64,000 nucleotides of DNA from Sandaracinomonas limnophila (lineage in GTDB: Bacteria; Bacteroidota; Bacteroidia; Cytophagales; Spirosomataceae), in assembly GCF_004005965.1 (NCBI RefSeq), contig NZ_SACY01000003.1:186001-250000 (forward strand). Reading direction: 5' to 3'. Positions 1 to 9,510 of this stretch are shown piece by piece; the first letter of the stretch is position 1, and each line of letters begins with the position of its first letter. A model generated the notes under the pieces. The model searched no databases. It was given only the letters and a program-made list of their open reading frames with translations, and was not told the origin of the DNA. The position numbers and the translations under genes are program-made.

Positions 1-760
1 AGCCTAAACCTCTTTTAGCTTTCTTAGTAGTAATCATGATAACACCATTAGATGCACGAGAACCATAAAGAGCTGTTGCAGCAGCACCTTTTAATACAGT
101 CATGTTATCGATATCATCTGGGTTAATATCCGCAGCTGCGTTACCGTAATCGTAACCTCCACGACCAGTTACCTGGTTAGAAGAGTTCTTATTAGAGTTA
201 TCAACTGGAACACCATCCACTACGAATAATGCTTGGTTGTTACCTAATAATGATTTGTTACCACGAATCACAACGTTTGTAGAACCACCAATTGCATTAC
301 CTTGAGTAATTTGCAAACCTGCAACTTTACCTGATAAAGATTGCATTGCATTACCTGTACGTACGCGATTGATTTCATCACTCTTGATAGACGTCGCCGC
401 ATAAGGCAAAGTGTTTTTAGTTCTTGTCAAACCTAATGCAGTAACAACTACCTCATCTAATTCAGATGCTTCAGCTTTCAACACAACATTAATTGTTGAT
501 TGACTTCCTACATTAATTGTTTGTGACTTGTATCCAACAAAGCTGAACTGCAAGGCAGCTCCATCAGAAACTTGAATTTTGTAGGATCCATCTGCAGTAG
601 TTGCAACACCGCGAGAGGAACCTTTCACTGTAACAGATACACCTGGAATGGATGAACCATCTTCCGAGGACGTTACTTTTCCAGAAACTTGTCTGGTTTG
701 GGCAATCATTGTTGAAACCGAAACGAACAACAACACCCACATAAGTAAGAGTTTTCTCAT
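1..760 (-). CDS. SusC/RagA-family TonB-linked outer-membrane protein, N-terminal part (runs off the window)
   Basis: This is the first ~253 residues of a SusC-type TonB-dependent glycan or peptide transporter. The minus strand reads from an ATG at 760 into a signal peptide (MRKLLLMWVLLFVSVSTMIA, then Q), a carboxypeptidase-like domain (VSGKVTSSEDGSSIPGVSV), the link motif LDEVVVTALG, and a plug domain with GLQITQGNAIGGSTNVVIRG and VLKGAAATALYGSRASNGVI. These are hallmarks of SusC plugs. The barrel and stop lie beyond base 1. It is on the same strand as the SusD/SusC pair upstream but is separated from it by a terminator at 895-932, so it probably has its own promoter. No clear promoter was identified. 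The substrate cannot be told. Confidence 0.93.
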   Translation of the reverse strand, partial: MRKLLLMWVLLFVSVSTMIAQTRQVSGKVTSSEDGSSIPGVSVTVKGSSRGVATTADGSYKIQVSDGAALQFSFVGYKSQTINVGSQSTINVVLKAEASELDEVVVTALGLTRTKNTLPYAATSIKSDEINRVRTGNAMQSLSGKVAGLQITQGNAIGGSTNVVIRGNKSLLGNNQALFVVDGVPVDNSNKNSSNQVTGRGGYDYGNAAADINPDDIDNMTVLKGAAATALYGSRASNGVIMITTKKAKRGLG

Positions 761-894
761 GTTATTTAGTTTTTGATTGATAAAAATATTTAAACTGACG
801 TGCAAGTTAATTAATAATTTCTTAACATCGACGATAAATTGAATTAATTTAAGGACAAACAGACAAATCAGGACAACAAAAATCCAATATTTAC

Positions 895-932
895 AACAAA
901 AAAAGGGGCTCACATTCCTGTAAGCCCCTTTT
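895..932 (-). terminator. Intrinsic terminator after the SusC/SusD pair
   Basis: On the minus strand, AAAAGGGGCT and its complement AGCCCCTTTT enclose a ~12-base loop and are followed by a run of T (about 8). It sits just after the SusD stop at 955 and before the next SusC start at 760, so it should end the SusC/SusD transcript. Confidence 0.85.
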
Positions 933-954
933 AAGATTTATCAAAAAATTGATA

Positions 955-2589
955 TTATTTAGGATTTTTTGTCGCTGCACTTCCTGATTCTGCAGGATTA
1001 TTAGCCAATTCATTGTCTGGAACATCCCAATAATCTAAATAACCATATTTAATAGTTGACTTTTTAGAAATGTAAGAACCATCCTTTGAAATAACCACTG
1101 CATCTGTGCGGCCATTGTCTAAAACACCCCAACGACGAGCATCATAGAACGATAATCCACGGAAGGCTAATGCCACGCGACGTTCTCTACGCAATTGCTC
1201 TTTAACTTCAGCAGCATCTGTTGAAGCTAATGGATCTAATCCAGCACCCTGGTAAGCACGAACATTGTTGATACTTGCCACTGCACCAGCTACATCACCT
1301 TTCCAAAGCTTAGCTTCAGCTTTCATCAATTCATTTTCCTCATATGAAGAAGCCAAATATAAAATTCCAGCACCAGCAGTTCTATTAGAATAAGCCATAA
1401 CGCCTGGCAAACCTGCACCTTTATCAATAATAGCCCAACGGGTATTAAATACGTTTCCACGGTCAGCATTACCAATCCAAGTATTGTATTGTTTAAAGTT
1501 ATTCGCTAAACGCTTATCACCTGGATAAAATTCTTGGATTAAACGCTCAGAAATTTTAAACGTACCTCCTGATGCATTTGAACCCACGGCACGAGCCGCA
1601 ACATTATAATTGGATGCAGAGAAAATATCACCATTTGCATTAGTAGTACCCGCCATCACTGGGTCACTTTCTTTTACACCATTATTAACTAAAGTCAAAA
1701 CAGCATCCCATTGAGAAGATGACATTGTCGCCGTAGTGGTATTTACCAAAATATTTCTTGCCTTCATGGTATTGATCAAACGCAACCATTGGTCTTTGGT
1801 TGGAGCAGCTCCAAAAGAATTATCTTGAAAGAAATCTGGAATTAAAGCTCCTATTACCTCTCCAAATCCTGAAGTAGCACCTGAAGCAGTAATTGCAGCA
1901 GCAGCTTTGTCAAAATTAGAATTAGATTCGGTAATAATTGCATCCTTAGAAACATATTTACCATTGGTAACCGAAGCCTTATCAACAATTAAACCTGCAT
2001 AATACATAGAACCTATGCGAGCATAGGCAATTCCTTTCCAGAAATAAGCCCAAGCCTTAACTGCATTTTTCTTTGCAGCAGCATCTCCAGAGAATGTTGT
2101 TTTATCAACTGCCTCAAGAACTGTATTACAAGCATTATTCAATTGGTAAGCATAAGCCCACTCATGAAATCCTGGGTTACCTCCTTGTTGTGAATTTGTA
2201 TTAATTGCACGCAACAAAGTTTTTTGTAATGGAGGGTTATTTGGATTTGGCTGAGACGCTCCATTATCTAAAGTAACTACATCTGGACAAGACAAGTTAT
2301 TGATATATGTGTTAGCAGCTTCTGCACCTACCACATCTCCCATTAATTCATGGAATCCTACAACTCCATTATAATTTGCACCTACCACACCATCGTAATA
2401 TTTATTACCAGCCGAGGTGAAACCATTTTTATAAATAGAACCCTGTGCCAAAGCAATGATACCCGCCTCCGATGCCGCTGTAGCAGGAGTAGGTTGATTT
2501 GGATTTTGGATATCTAATTGATCCTTACAGGACATTACCGATCCGGCTAAAAGCAGAATGGAAAGCGCTGTTATTTTTGTATTTTTCAT
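955..2589 (-). CDS. SusD/RagB-family glycan-binding lipoprotein
   Basis: This is a 544-residue outer-membrane lipoprotein that should act as the lid and ligand-binding partner of the SusC transporter upstream (2632-5817, 42-bp gap, same operon). The N-terminus is a lipoprotein signal with a lipobox ending VMSC (Cys21), followed by KDQLDIQNPNQPTPATA, which resembles other SusD starts. Alpha-helical TPR-like segments rich in Ala/Tyr (for example AVKAWAYFWKGIAYARIGSM) and the C-terminal ERRVALAFRGLSFYDARRWG motif are typical of the family. The length is normal. The position directly after SusC supports the call; the ligand is unknown. A terminator follows at 895-932. Confidence 0.93.
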   Translation of the reverse strand: MKNTKITALSILLLAGSVMSCKDQLDIQNPNQPTPATAASEAGIIALAQGSIYKNGFTSAGNKYYDGVVGANYNGVVGFHELMGDVVGAEAANTYINNLSCPDVVTLDNGASQPNPNNPPLQKTLLRAINTNSQQGGNPGFHEWAYAYQLNNACNTVLEAVDKTTFSGDAAAKKNAVKAWAYFWKGIAYARIGSMYYAGLIVDKASVTNGKYVSKDAIITESNSNFDKAAAAITASGATSGFGEVIGALIPDFFQDNSFGAAPTKDQWLRLINTMKARNILVNTTTATMSSSQWDAVLTLVNNGVKESDPVMAGTTNANGDIFSASNYNVAARAVGSNASGGTFKISERLIQEFYPGDKRLANNFKQYNTWIGNADRGNVFNTRWAIIDKGAGLPGVMAYSNRTAGAGILYLASSYEENELMKAEAKLWKGDVAGAVASINNVRAYQGAGLDPLASTDAAEVKEQLRRERRVALAFRGLSFYDARRWGVLDNGRTDAVVISKDGSYISKKSTIKYGYLDYWDVPDNELANNPAESGSAATKNPK

Positions 2590-2631
2590 AATGTCAAAAT
2601 TTTAAATAATAACTAAATCTATTCTGTTGTA

Positions 2632-5600
2632 TTAAAAACCGATGTTTAATTGTACTTGGTATGTACGTGTATTTGGCATTGTGTTGTGGTCTACACCCCT
2701 ATCCCAAGCCGAATTGTTTGAACCAGATGAAATTTCTGGATCCATACCTGTATATTTAGTTAAGGTAACCAAGTTTCTACCTGAAGCTACTAATTGTAAC
2801 TTTCTAAATCCTTTGATTCCAAATGCTTTAACTAAATCAACACCTACTGATAAGTTTCTCAAACGTGCAAAAGAAGCATCTTCATAGAAGTAGTTCTTTG
2901 TTCCATTTCTTGAAACCTCAGCATATACACCACGATAGAAAGCAGACCATGCTCCTGTCTCACCATTAATGGTAATTGGTTGTTGATAATCTGAGTGAAT
3001 ACCATCACGATACATCCATTCTTTTGTTTGGTTGTATAAGTGTGAACCTTGAACCCAATCAACTTGTAAATTGAAAGTTAAATATCCTTTGTAAGTCAAA
3101 TCATTGATAAATGACATATTAAACGCAGGATTTGGATCTCCGAAGCTGTACATTTTAGATGAGAAGTAAGGAGCTTTTGTCGACTTCTTAACTACCCAAC
3201 CATTAGATGCAACTTCATATAAAGAACGGTTAGCCTCAGGAATTGCCACTGAACCATCAGGTAAAACAGCATCCAACGAGTGGATTCCCATGAAACCATA
3301 CAACTGTCCAATTTTTTCTCCACCGCGTAATACATAACCAGATGAACCCGCAGAAGATAATACAACCACCTCAGCACCACCACGTACAGAAGTAATTTCT
3401 GAAGTTTGCTTACCAAAGTTTGTTGTAAAATTCCACTGCCAATCTGAATCTTTAAACACTTGAGTATTCAAGCTTAACTGAATACCATGTGATGCTAAAG
3501 AGAAAGCATTATCCTTCACAGTACCAATACCAGTAGAAGGTGCAGCATCTACGTTGTAGATTGCATTGTCAGTAGAACGCTTCCAATAAGAACCTGAAAT
3601 GTTCATGTTGTTAAACCATGCAGAATTCTTACCTAAATTTAAACCAATATCAGTACCAATTTCTAATTCTTTAGAAATTTCTACGTTCAAATTAGGATTA
3701 GATTGAGATAATGGGAAATAAAATGCATTTCCACCTCCAATTACACCTGTATTTAAGGTAATGTAACGGTCAAATGGTTTTGGCTGAATACCCGCCTCAC
3801 CATAAGCTGCTCTCAATTTGAAATCTTCAACTGTCTTACCTAAATTAGAATTTTTGAAGAAATCTAATTCCGATAAACGTAAATAAGCATCTCCACGAGG
3901 GAAAGACTGTGGAGTAGATGCCGCACCGAAAGCAGAAGAGTAGTCTGTACGTAAACCTCCAGAAATACCACCAATGTTACCATAATCAAAACGATGATTC
4001 ACTAAATAACCATAAGTAATAAATGGCTCTCTGTAATCACGTGCAACTTTTGTTTCAGCAGCCTGAGAAGTATTAAATGGAGAATAATTAGGTAAACCAA
4101 TACCATAAGAAACATAAGAAGTAATTTCTCTGTTACGGTAATCAACTGCAACTTGAGTTGTAGTCTTTAATGGAATATTTAAACCGAAATCTTCTTTGAA
4201 GTCAGTTTTGATGAAAGCAGACCCTAACATGTTTTGCAAAGTACTTGTGTACTCATAGCGGTTCAATTCACCTGTTGCATCATTTCCATTGAAATTTGAA
4301 TACCAGTATTGTTGATCCATGATATTCTTGTTACCTGTCTGGTTCAAATACGTATAGATAGTATTGTCAGTTTGGTGATTGATACCATATTTTGCATCAA
4401 AACTTAAGAATTTGTTAACTTCCCAGTTTAAGTTTAAACTTTGCATGATGTCGATACGCTTTGTATCTGTCTTAGTATAATAGTTAACCGCATTTGGGTT
4501 GTAACCATTCACACCTACAGCATCTCCAAAATAACCAGGATAGTTTCCATCAGTATCTTTGAACTCATAGTCAGCAAATGGACGAGAGTTAAATACTGAA
4601 TAGATAATTGAACGACCTGTATTGTCATTGATATCGCTCTTTGTGTAAACCAATTGAGTTACAGAACGTAATTTCAAACCTTTGGCTAATTCAAAACCTA
4701 AGTTAGCAGTCATATTTGTTCTATTCTGCGCACCCACATTTTTGAATGGACCTGGGTTGTGTGCATTTGATAAAGAGAATGAATAATCTGATTTATCCGC
4801 ACCACCAGAAATGTTTAAAGAGTTTAAAACGTTTGTTACAGGAACAAAAAACATATTAAAGTGATCAAAATATTTCAAATTTTGGTTGTAAGGCTTATTA
4901 ATTTGAACAGTAGGATCTGTACTGTTGAAAATCACGTTTTCAGCATACGAACCATACTCTGGATCTAATGTCAAAGGCTTTCCAGAACCACCAATTACCT
5001 CATTATTTGAATTTGTAGCGAAACCGTGCATATTAGCTTTCTTCAATCCACCAATGTTCAATGGAGTGGAATTACTCACTGAAGAAGAAAAATCAACATT
5101 TACTTTTCCAGCTTTTCCTTTTTTAGAGAATAATTGAATAACACCGTTTGCACCTTGTGCACCATAAATAGTTGCCGCAGCAGCACCTTGCACGACCTCA
5201 ACTCTTTCAACTGAGTTCAAATCCAATGCTCCGATATCCGTAGCTCCAATTTCAACTCCGTCTAATAAAATCATAGGCTTCGTATCACGGTTAATCGTAT
5301 TGATACCACGTAAAACAATGTTTACAGGTTGGCCTGGCATACCATTTGCTGATGTAATTTGCGCACCTGCAATTTTACCCACCAAAGCCTGATCAATTGA
5401 TGCAGTTGGCACAGAAGGTAAATTTTTAGCAGTAATGGCCTGTACATCAATAGCAGTCTGGCGCTTATCGATCGCGGCACCTGTACCAGTTACCACAACT
5501 TCTGCTAATTGACGCGTGTCAGTTGTTAAAGAAACATTAATTACAGATTGACTTCCAACATTAACAGATTTTGAATCCATTCCGATAAAGGTAAAAGTCA

Positions 5601-5817
5601 AAGTCTCTGAACCAGTTAAATTCAACGAATAATTTCCGTTAACATCTGTTTGGGTTCCTCGAGAAGTACCTTTAATAGCAACAGTTACTCCTGGCAGACC
5701 TGAGCCATCCTCGGCAGAGGTCACTTTTCCCGTAACCTTTTTAATCTGAACTTGTGCATATGCACTTGTAATAGACATAAAAAGTAACAAGAAAAAAATG
5801 GGTAAAGATTTTTTCAT
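2632..5817 (-). CDS. SusC/RagA-family TonB-linked outer-membrane transporter
   Basis: This is a 1061-residue TonB-dependent transporter. A signal peptide ends near AYA (residue 21). A carboxypeptidase-regulatory-like domain follows (VTGKVTSAEDGSGLPGVTVAIKG, about 28-110), then the plug with LAEVVVTGTGAAIDKR, KIAGAQITSANGMPGQPVNI and AAAATIYGAQGANGVIQLFS. The rest is a long beta-barrel ending in a short aromatic strand (QVQLNIGF), as expected for recognition by the BAM machinery. It is the promoter-proximal gene of a SusC-SusD pair. The nearest same-strand genes upstream encode GntP and sugar-activating enzymes, but a terminator at 5956-5987 separates them. The substrate is unknown. Confidence 0.95.
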   Translation of the reverse strand: MKKSLPIFFLLLFMSITSAYAQVQIKKVTGKVTSAEDGSGLPGVTVAIKGTSRGTQTDVNGNYSLNLTGSETLTFTFIGMDSKSVNVGSQSVINVSLTTDTRQLAEVVVTGTGAAIDKRQTAIDVQAITAKNLPSVPTASIDQALVGKIAGAQITSANGMPGQPVNIVLRGINTINRDTKPMILLDGVEIGATDIGALDLNSVERVEVVQGAAAATIYGAQGANGVIQLFSKKGKAGKVNVDFSSSVSNSTPLNIGGLKKANMHGFATNSNNEVIGGSGKPLTLDPEYGSYAENVIFNSTDPTVQINKPYNQNLKYFDHFNMFFVPVTNVLNSLNISGGADKSDYSFSLSNAHNPGPFKNVGAQNRTNMTANLGFELAKGLKLRSVTQLVYTKSDINDNTGRSIIYSVFNSRPFADYEFKDTDGNYPGYFGDAVGVNGYNPNAVNYYTKTDTKRIDIMQSLNLNWEVNKFLSFDAKYGINHQTDNTIYTYLNQTGNKNIMDQQYWYSNFNGNDATGELNRYEYTSTLQNMLGSAFIKTDFKEDFGLNIPLKTTTQVAVDYRNREITSYVSYGIGLPNYSPFNTSQAAETKVARDYREPFITYGYLVNHRFDYGNIGGISGGLRTDYSSAFGAASTPQSFPRGDAYLRLSELDFFKNSNLGKTVEDFKLRAAYGEAGIQPKPFDRYITLNTGVIGGGNAFYFPLSQSNPNLNVEISKELEIGTDIGLNLGKNSAWFNNMNISGSYWKRSTDNAIYNVDAAPSTGIGTVKDNAFSLASHGIQLSLNTQVFKDSDWQWNFTTNFGKQTSEITSVRGGAEVVVLSSAGSSGYVLRGGEKIGQLYGFMGIHSLDAVLPDGSVAIPEANRSLYEVASNGWVVKKSTKAPYFSSKMYSFGDPNPAFNMSFINDLTYKGYLTFNLQVDWVQGSHLYNQTKEWMYRDGIHSDYQQPITINGETGAWSAFYRGVYAEVSRNGTKNYFYEDASFARLRNLSVGVDLVKAFGIKGFRKLQLVASGRNLVTLTKYTGMDPEISSGSNNSAWDRGVDHNTMPNTRTYQVQLNIGF

Positions 5818-5955
5818 GTAAACTAATTGGGTTTAAAATTGATTAAAATAATTTGTTGATACTGAATCAATGCACAATTATAAAAAATATAAATTTATTT
5901 ATAAAATAAAATTTTAAGATTTTTTAACATTTTGCCTATTGACATTGTAAAATAC

Positions 5956-5987
5956 AAAAAAAAGCCAATAAAATTTGGCTTTTTCTA
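5956..5987 (-). terminator. Intrinsic terminator after the GntP gene
   Basis: A palindrome AAAAAGCCAA / TTGGCTTTTT flanks a short AT-rich loop. It is followed on the minus strand by T8. It lies ~45 bp after the GntP stop and before the SusC start, so it ends the permease transcript. Its symmetry could allow function in both directions. Confidence 0.8.
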
Positions 5988-6032
5988 AGATTTTCAAAAT
6001 AATAATAACTGATTATTGTACTATTACAAGTA

Positions 6033-7349
6033 TTAAAATAACATTTTCTCTAAAACCAATACTCCAATCAATCCTACTACAGAAACAATACTCTCCATAG
6101 TGGACCAGGTTTTAATAGTTTCACCAACTGTCAAGTTAAAATATTCTTTAAATAGCCAGAATCCGGAATCATTAATATGCGAAAACATTAAACTACCTGC
6201 ACCTATACTTAATACCATTAAATTTGGATCAATATTGGCAGTTTCAATTATTGGATAAATCATACCCGCTGCCGTTAATCCTGCAATTGTTGCAGACCCA
6301 ACACTTACTCGAATAATGGCTGCCATCAACCATCCTAATACTAATGGAGGAAATGGGAGAGTTTGTAATTTCATGGCAATCTCTTTACTCACCCCAGAAA
6401 CCAATAATATTTCCTTCAAGGCGCCTGCTCCTGCAATAATTAATAAGATCATACCTACTTCTTTAACAGAATCGGTATAAATATTCATTACTTTTTCCAT
6501 ATTGCGCGTTTTAGAAATCCCAATGGCGAAGGTCGCTATAATGATAGCAAACAACATAACAATCGAAGGATCCGCAACAAACTTTATGATTGGAAATAAG
6601 GGATCTTCCTTTCCAATTTGAAATTCAAAAATGGTTGTAATAATTAATAAAACTACTGGAGATAATGCTGCCACAAAACTTGCAGCTACTGAAGGCAATT
6701 TACTTTCATCCATTTTCTCTAATTTGAACATGTCTGAATCTTTCACCAAAAAGTTTTTGAAACGTGTCGCAAAAACTGGACCAGCCAATATAATAGCTGG
6801 AATTGCAATAATGGTACCATATAATAAGGTAGTACCCATGTTTGCATTAAATTGTCCCACCAAGGCGGCTGGACTCGGATGCGGAGGTAAAAACCCATGT
6901 GCCACCGACATAGAAGCCATCATGGGAATCCCCGTAAAAATTGGATTAATCTTGTATTGATTTGCGATTGTGAAAATTAGTGGAACCATCAACACAAATC
7001 CCACATTATAAAACAAGGGAATGCCTATGACAAAACCTGTCACCATCAATCCCCATGCCAAATTCTTTTGTCCAAATAATTTGATTAAAAAACTTGATAT
7101 CTGTTGAGCTGCCCCAGTTTGAGCCACCAACTTTCCTAACATGGCCCCCAGAATAATCACAGCGACTAAAGACCCTAAGGTATCCCCCATCCCCTTCTGA
7201 ACCGCTTTTGCTAAATCAATGATGGGAATATTTAATAAATACCCCGCCAATAAACTAACTAATAAAAAGGCTATAAATGGATTAATCTTTACATAAGTCA
7301 CCAAAACGACTAATAAAAGAATACAGGCAATAACGATTAGGATGGACAT
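6033..7349 (-). CDS. GntP-family gluconate:H+ symporter
   Basis: This is a 438-residue inner-membrane permease made almost wholly of hydrophobic helices (about 12-14), starting MSILIVIACILLLVVLVTYV. It shows the GntP family pattern: an early KINPFIAFLLVSLLAGYL, GMGDTLGSLVAVIILGAMLG, the loop PPHPSPAALVGQFNANMGTT, and near the C-terminus VSVGSATIAGLTAAGMI and HINDSGFWLFKEYF. Members import gluconate or related aldonates with protons. This fits with the periplasmic sugar-oxidising enzymes elsewhere in the window (16.5, 23.5 and 44.4 kb). Exact substrate among gluconate, 2-keto-gluconate and similar acids cannot be decided. Heptamer repeats at 7354-7473 separate it from the upstream gene. Confidence 0.9.
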   Translation of the reverse strand: MSILIVIACILLLVVLVTYVKINPFIAFLLVSLLAGYLLNIPIIDLAKAVQKGMGDTLGSLVAVIILGAMLGKLVAQTGAAQQISSFLIKLFGQKNLAWGLMVTGFVIGIPLFYNVGFVLMVPLIFTIANQYKINPIFTGIPMMASMSVAHGFLPPHPSPAALVGQFNANMGTTLLYGTIIAIPAIILAGPVFATRFKNFLVKDSDMFKLEKMDESKLPSVAASFVAALSPVVLLIITTIFEFQIGKEDPLFPIIKFVADPSIVMLFAIIIATFAIGISKTRNMEKVMNIYTDSVKEVGMILLIIAGAGALKEILLVSGVSKEIAMKLQTLPFPPLVLGWLMAAIIRVSVGSATIAGLTAAGMIYPIIETANIDPNLMVLSIGAGSLMFSHINDSGFWLFKEYFNLTVGETIKTWSTMESIVSVVGLIGVLVLEKMLF

Positions 7350-7353
7350 TATT

Positions 7354-7473
7354 TAATTATGAATTATGAATTGTAAATTATTTATGAAATTTATGAATTT
7401 TTATATAATTTCAAAACTCAATCTATCCTTTTAATTCATAACTCATAATTCACAATTCATAATTCACAATTAA
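7354..7473 (-). repeat. Heptamer tandem repeat with inverted arms, next to a stop codon
   Basis: The right arm (7431-7473) is, on the minus strand, a run of 7-base units of type GAATTAT, GAATTGT and GAGTTAT that begins immediately after the TGA of the nucleotidyltransferase gene. The left arm (7354-7380) is its approximate inverse, with ~50 AT-rich bases between. The two arms could fold into a long imperfect AT hairpin. The repeat is one of several stop-associated arrays in the window. Confidence 0.8.
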
Positions 7474-8340
7474 TCAAAACTCCCCATAGGTATCTTCCAA
7501 ATACTTTTGCATCACCAAAATATCTTCTTTGGAAGTCAAATCAGGTACGTTTTCTGCCATTGGAATTGTATAAAAACCTCTTCCCTCGCCTTCCCCGTAT
7601 AAGAACACAGCTGTAGGAAGTTCTTTTTCATTACGAACAGGGTGGAATGGAGTTTTCGCTAAGTATGGTAAAAATACAGAGGCCTCAAATACAAAAATGT
7701 TCATACTTACGCCTAAAGTACCTTGGATGGCTTGCAATTCGGCTGCCTGTTCGGCAGTTGGTTTTTCAATAATATCTAATAAATAGCCGTTTTTATCGGT
7801 TTTGATCAGAGCAAAGGCAGAAATACGTTCTGCTGGATACAATAAACTATCACGATTATATGCAATCAAAGCTTCTGATTCTGGAGAGTTCCATAAAGCA
7901 TTTAACGCCTTCACAGAATATAAATTATCAGAATTACAAACGATTAATCGACCTGTTTGCCAAGATTTTTGTTGACTTAGTGCCTGAAAAACAGCGTCAG
8001 CAGTTCCTGCAGGTTTTTCTCGATCGGCAGGGATGTGCTGACGAGAAAAAAAGATTTTTAATCCCCAACATTTATCACCTTTCATCAATTCTTCACAATA
8101 TTCTTGAGTAACTGAATCCGTTGGATGTAAAAGCAACAAAACCTCTTCAATACCTGCCAAATGCGCATTGTATAATTGGTAGTCGATCAAGGTTTTTCCA
8201 TTTTTACCTACCTGAATCATTCCTTTGGTAACAGAATTTGCTTGTGCCAATAATTTGGGATCTAAATCTGATCCTTCGGCTAATGCTTTTTTCATTCTAC
8301 TTGCCATTCCTCCGGCAAGAATTAATAATCGTTTTGTCAT
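7474..8340 (-). CDS. Sugar-phosphate nucleotidyltransferase family protein
   Basis: This is a 288-residue NTP_transferase-type enzyme, predicted to join a nucleoside triphosphate to a sugar-1-phosphate in the cytoplasm. The N-terminal nucleotide-binding signature AGGMASRMKK (residues 9-18) matches the family pattern GGxGSRxxxxxxxxK in slightly altered form. VTKGMIQVGKNGKTLIDYQL supplies the following K-P-like/sugar-site segment, and IVCNSDNLYSV resembles the metal-binding Asp motif. It begins 3 bp after the GHMP kinase gene (8344-9420), so the pair is an operon: kinase makes sugar-1-P, this enzyme activates it. The sugar is unknown. Its stop codon abuts the heptamer array at 7354-7473. Confidence 0.8.
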   Translation of the reverse strand: MTKRLLILAGGMASRMKKALAEGSDLDPKLLAQANSVTKGMIQVGKNGKTLIDYQLYNAHLAGIEEVLLLLHPTDSVTQEYCEELMKGDKCWGLKIFFSRQHIPADREKPAGTADAVFQALSQQKSWQTGRLIVCNSDNLYSVKALNALWNSPESEALIAYNRDSLLYPAERISAFALIKTDKNGYLLDIIEKPTAEQAAELQAIQGTLGVSMNIFVFEASVFLPYLAKTPFHPVRNEKELPTAVFLYGEGEGRGFYTIPMAENVPDLTSKEDILVMQKYLEDTYGEF

Positions 8341-8343
8341 ATC

Positions 8344-9420
8344 TTAATAAAATAAACTTTCTTTTTCTACTTTTGTTCCTTCATCAACCCGGATGATATA
8401 GGCTTTTCCTCCTTCATTTTCAATTGCCGCAACAACTGCCTCTGGATTTTGCGGGGCATACGCAAACATACAACCTCCTCCACCGGAGCCATTAATTTTT
8501 GCACCCAATGCACCTGCCTCAAGAGATGCTGCAATCATCCGATCTATTTTTGCTGTAGATATTTGTTTGTGTTCGCGTAGATTTTTTTGATGATCGTTTA
8601 ATAATCTCCCTAAATGGTCATCAGACCATTCTGTTTTACCTTCAAACATTTCTTTTGCTTCTAATAAAATATCTCTATCTGAAATATTAGCTTCAATTAA
8701 TTCTAATTCATCTGCTGTCAAAACATCTTTAAATGGTTCCAAATCATTAATCGCGCAAGTTTCTAAATCAAAAAACTGATTTTTTAGCCTAATTTTCTCT
8801 AAACCTTTCAAGGTTCCAAATTTTACCCTTGCCAATATTCCCAATGTATCTTTAGCTTGCTGGGAATCCCCAAGGACAAATGTCCCTAAGGGTACTTGAT
8901 AGGTTTGAATTTGAATTTCAGGTTTACTAGCTAAATAAATCACATTTCCCACTGCCGTAGAATATTGATCCATCATTCCGCCGGGCTCTGTAAATTCTAA
9001 AACTTCTGCCTCGTAACTCAATTCTCCAATTTCCTTTTGCGAGTAATTTAGGTCAAACATTTCGCAAAGAAATTTCAACCAAGAAACATTTAAAGCAGAA
9101 GAACTTGATGTCCCCGAATTAATTGGAATATTTCCACGAACCTCCAATTCTAAACCTCGATTAATTGAATGACCACGTCTATTCAACACATTCAAAACAC
9201 TTTTGAAATAATCCCTTTCCTTTTCATAAACTAAAGGGAATTCCAATTCAAATTCAATAGTTAAAGAAATATCTGGTAAAGAAATCACTACCTTTTTATC
9301 AGGCCTGAAATCACCCTTAATTTGAACTCTTTTGGAAATCGCGGCTGCAATCACTGGTAGCCCCAAATAATCTTGATGCTCTCCAAACAAACAAATTCGG
9401 CCGGGGGTGGAAACGATCAT
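8344..9420 (-). CDS. GHMP-family sugar kinase (galactokinase-like)
   Basis: This is a 358-residue cytoplasmic kinase. The N-terminal galactokinase-type motif GRICLFGEHQDYLG (residues 7-20), the ATP-binding GHMP motif PINSGTSSSSALN (about 99-111) and the C-terminal motif KINGSGGGGCMFAYAP are all present. GHMP kinases phosphorylate sugars at C1 or mevalonate-type alcohols; GEHQDY points to a sugar. It is the first gene of a tight pair with a nucleotidyltransferase (3-bp gap). That arrangement suggests a salvage route from free sugar to NDP-sugar, like the separate activities of the fused FKP enzyme, but the substrate is not known and galK is not asserted. A heptamer array precedes its start (9422-9510). 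Confidence 0.85.
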   Translation of the reverse strand: MIVSTPGRICLFGEHQDYLGLPVIAAAISKRVQIKGDFRPDKKVVISLPDISLTIEFELEFPLVYEKERDYFKSVLNVLNRRGHSINRGLELEVRGNIPINSGTSSSSALNVSWLKFLCEMFDLNYSQKEIGELSYEAEVLEFTEPGGMMDQYSTAVGNVIYLASKPEIQIQTYQVPLGTFVLGDSQQAKDTLGILARVKFGTLKGLEKIRLKNQFFDLETCAINDLEPFKDVLTADELELIEANISDRDILLEAKEMFEGKTEWSDDHLGRLLNDHQKNLREHKQISTAKIDRMIAASLEAGALGAKINGSGGGGCMFAYAPQNPEAVVAAIENEGGKAYIIRVDEGTKVEKESLFY

Positions 9421-9421
9421 T

Positions 9422-9510
9422 TGAATTATGAATTATGAATTATGAATTATGAATTTTAAAATAACTTTAATAAAAATCTAAATTTATAATTCATAATTCA
9501 TAATTCATAA
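9422..9510 (-). repeat. Inverted heptamer array (GAATTAT/ATAATTC) overlapping a stop codon
   Basis: The left arm (9423-9455) reads GAATTAT four to five times. After ~25 AT-rich bases the right arm (9481-9510) reads the inverse, ATAATTC-type units. On the minus strand the TGA stop of the truncated haemoglobin (9505-9507) lies inside the right arm, so the array starts within the gene's last codons. The arms are near-perfect complements and could form a long AT-rich stem. Confidence 0.88.

Noticed and set aside
2642-2887. Short plus-strand ORF inside the SusC gene
   Set aside because: Antisense to a well-supported SusC reading frame with no family likeness; the same applies to most short opposite-strand frames in the window.
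7354-7473. CRISPR array
   Set aside because: Units are 7 bp and contiguous with no spacers, and no cas genes are nearby.
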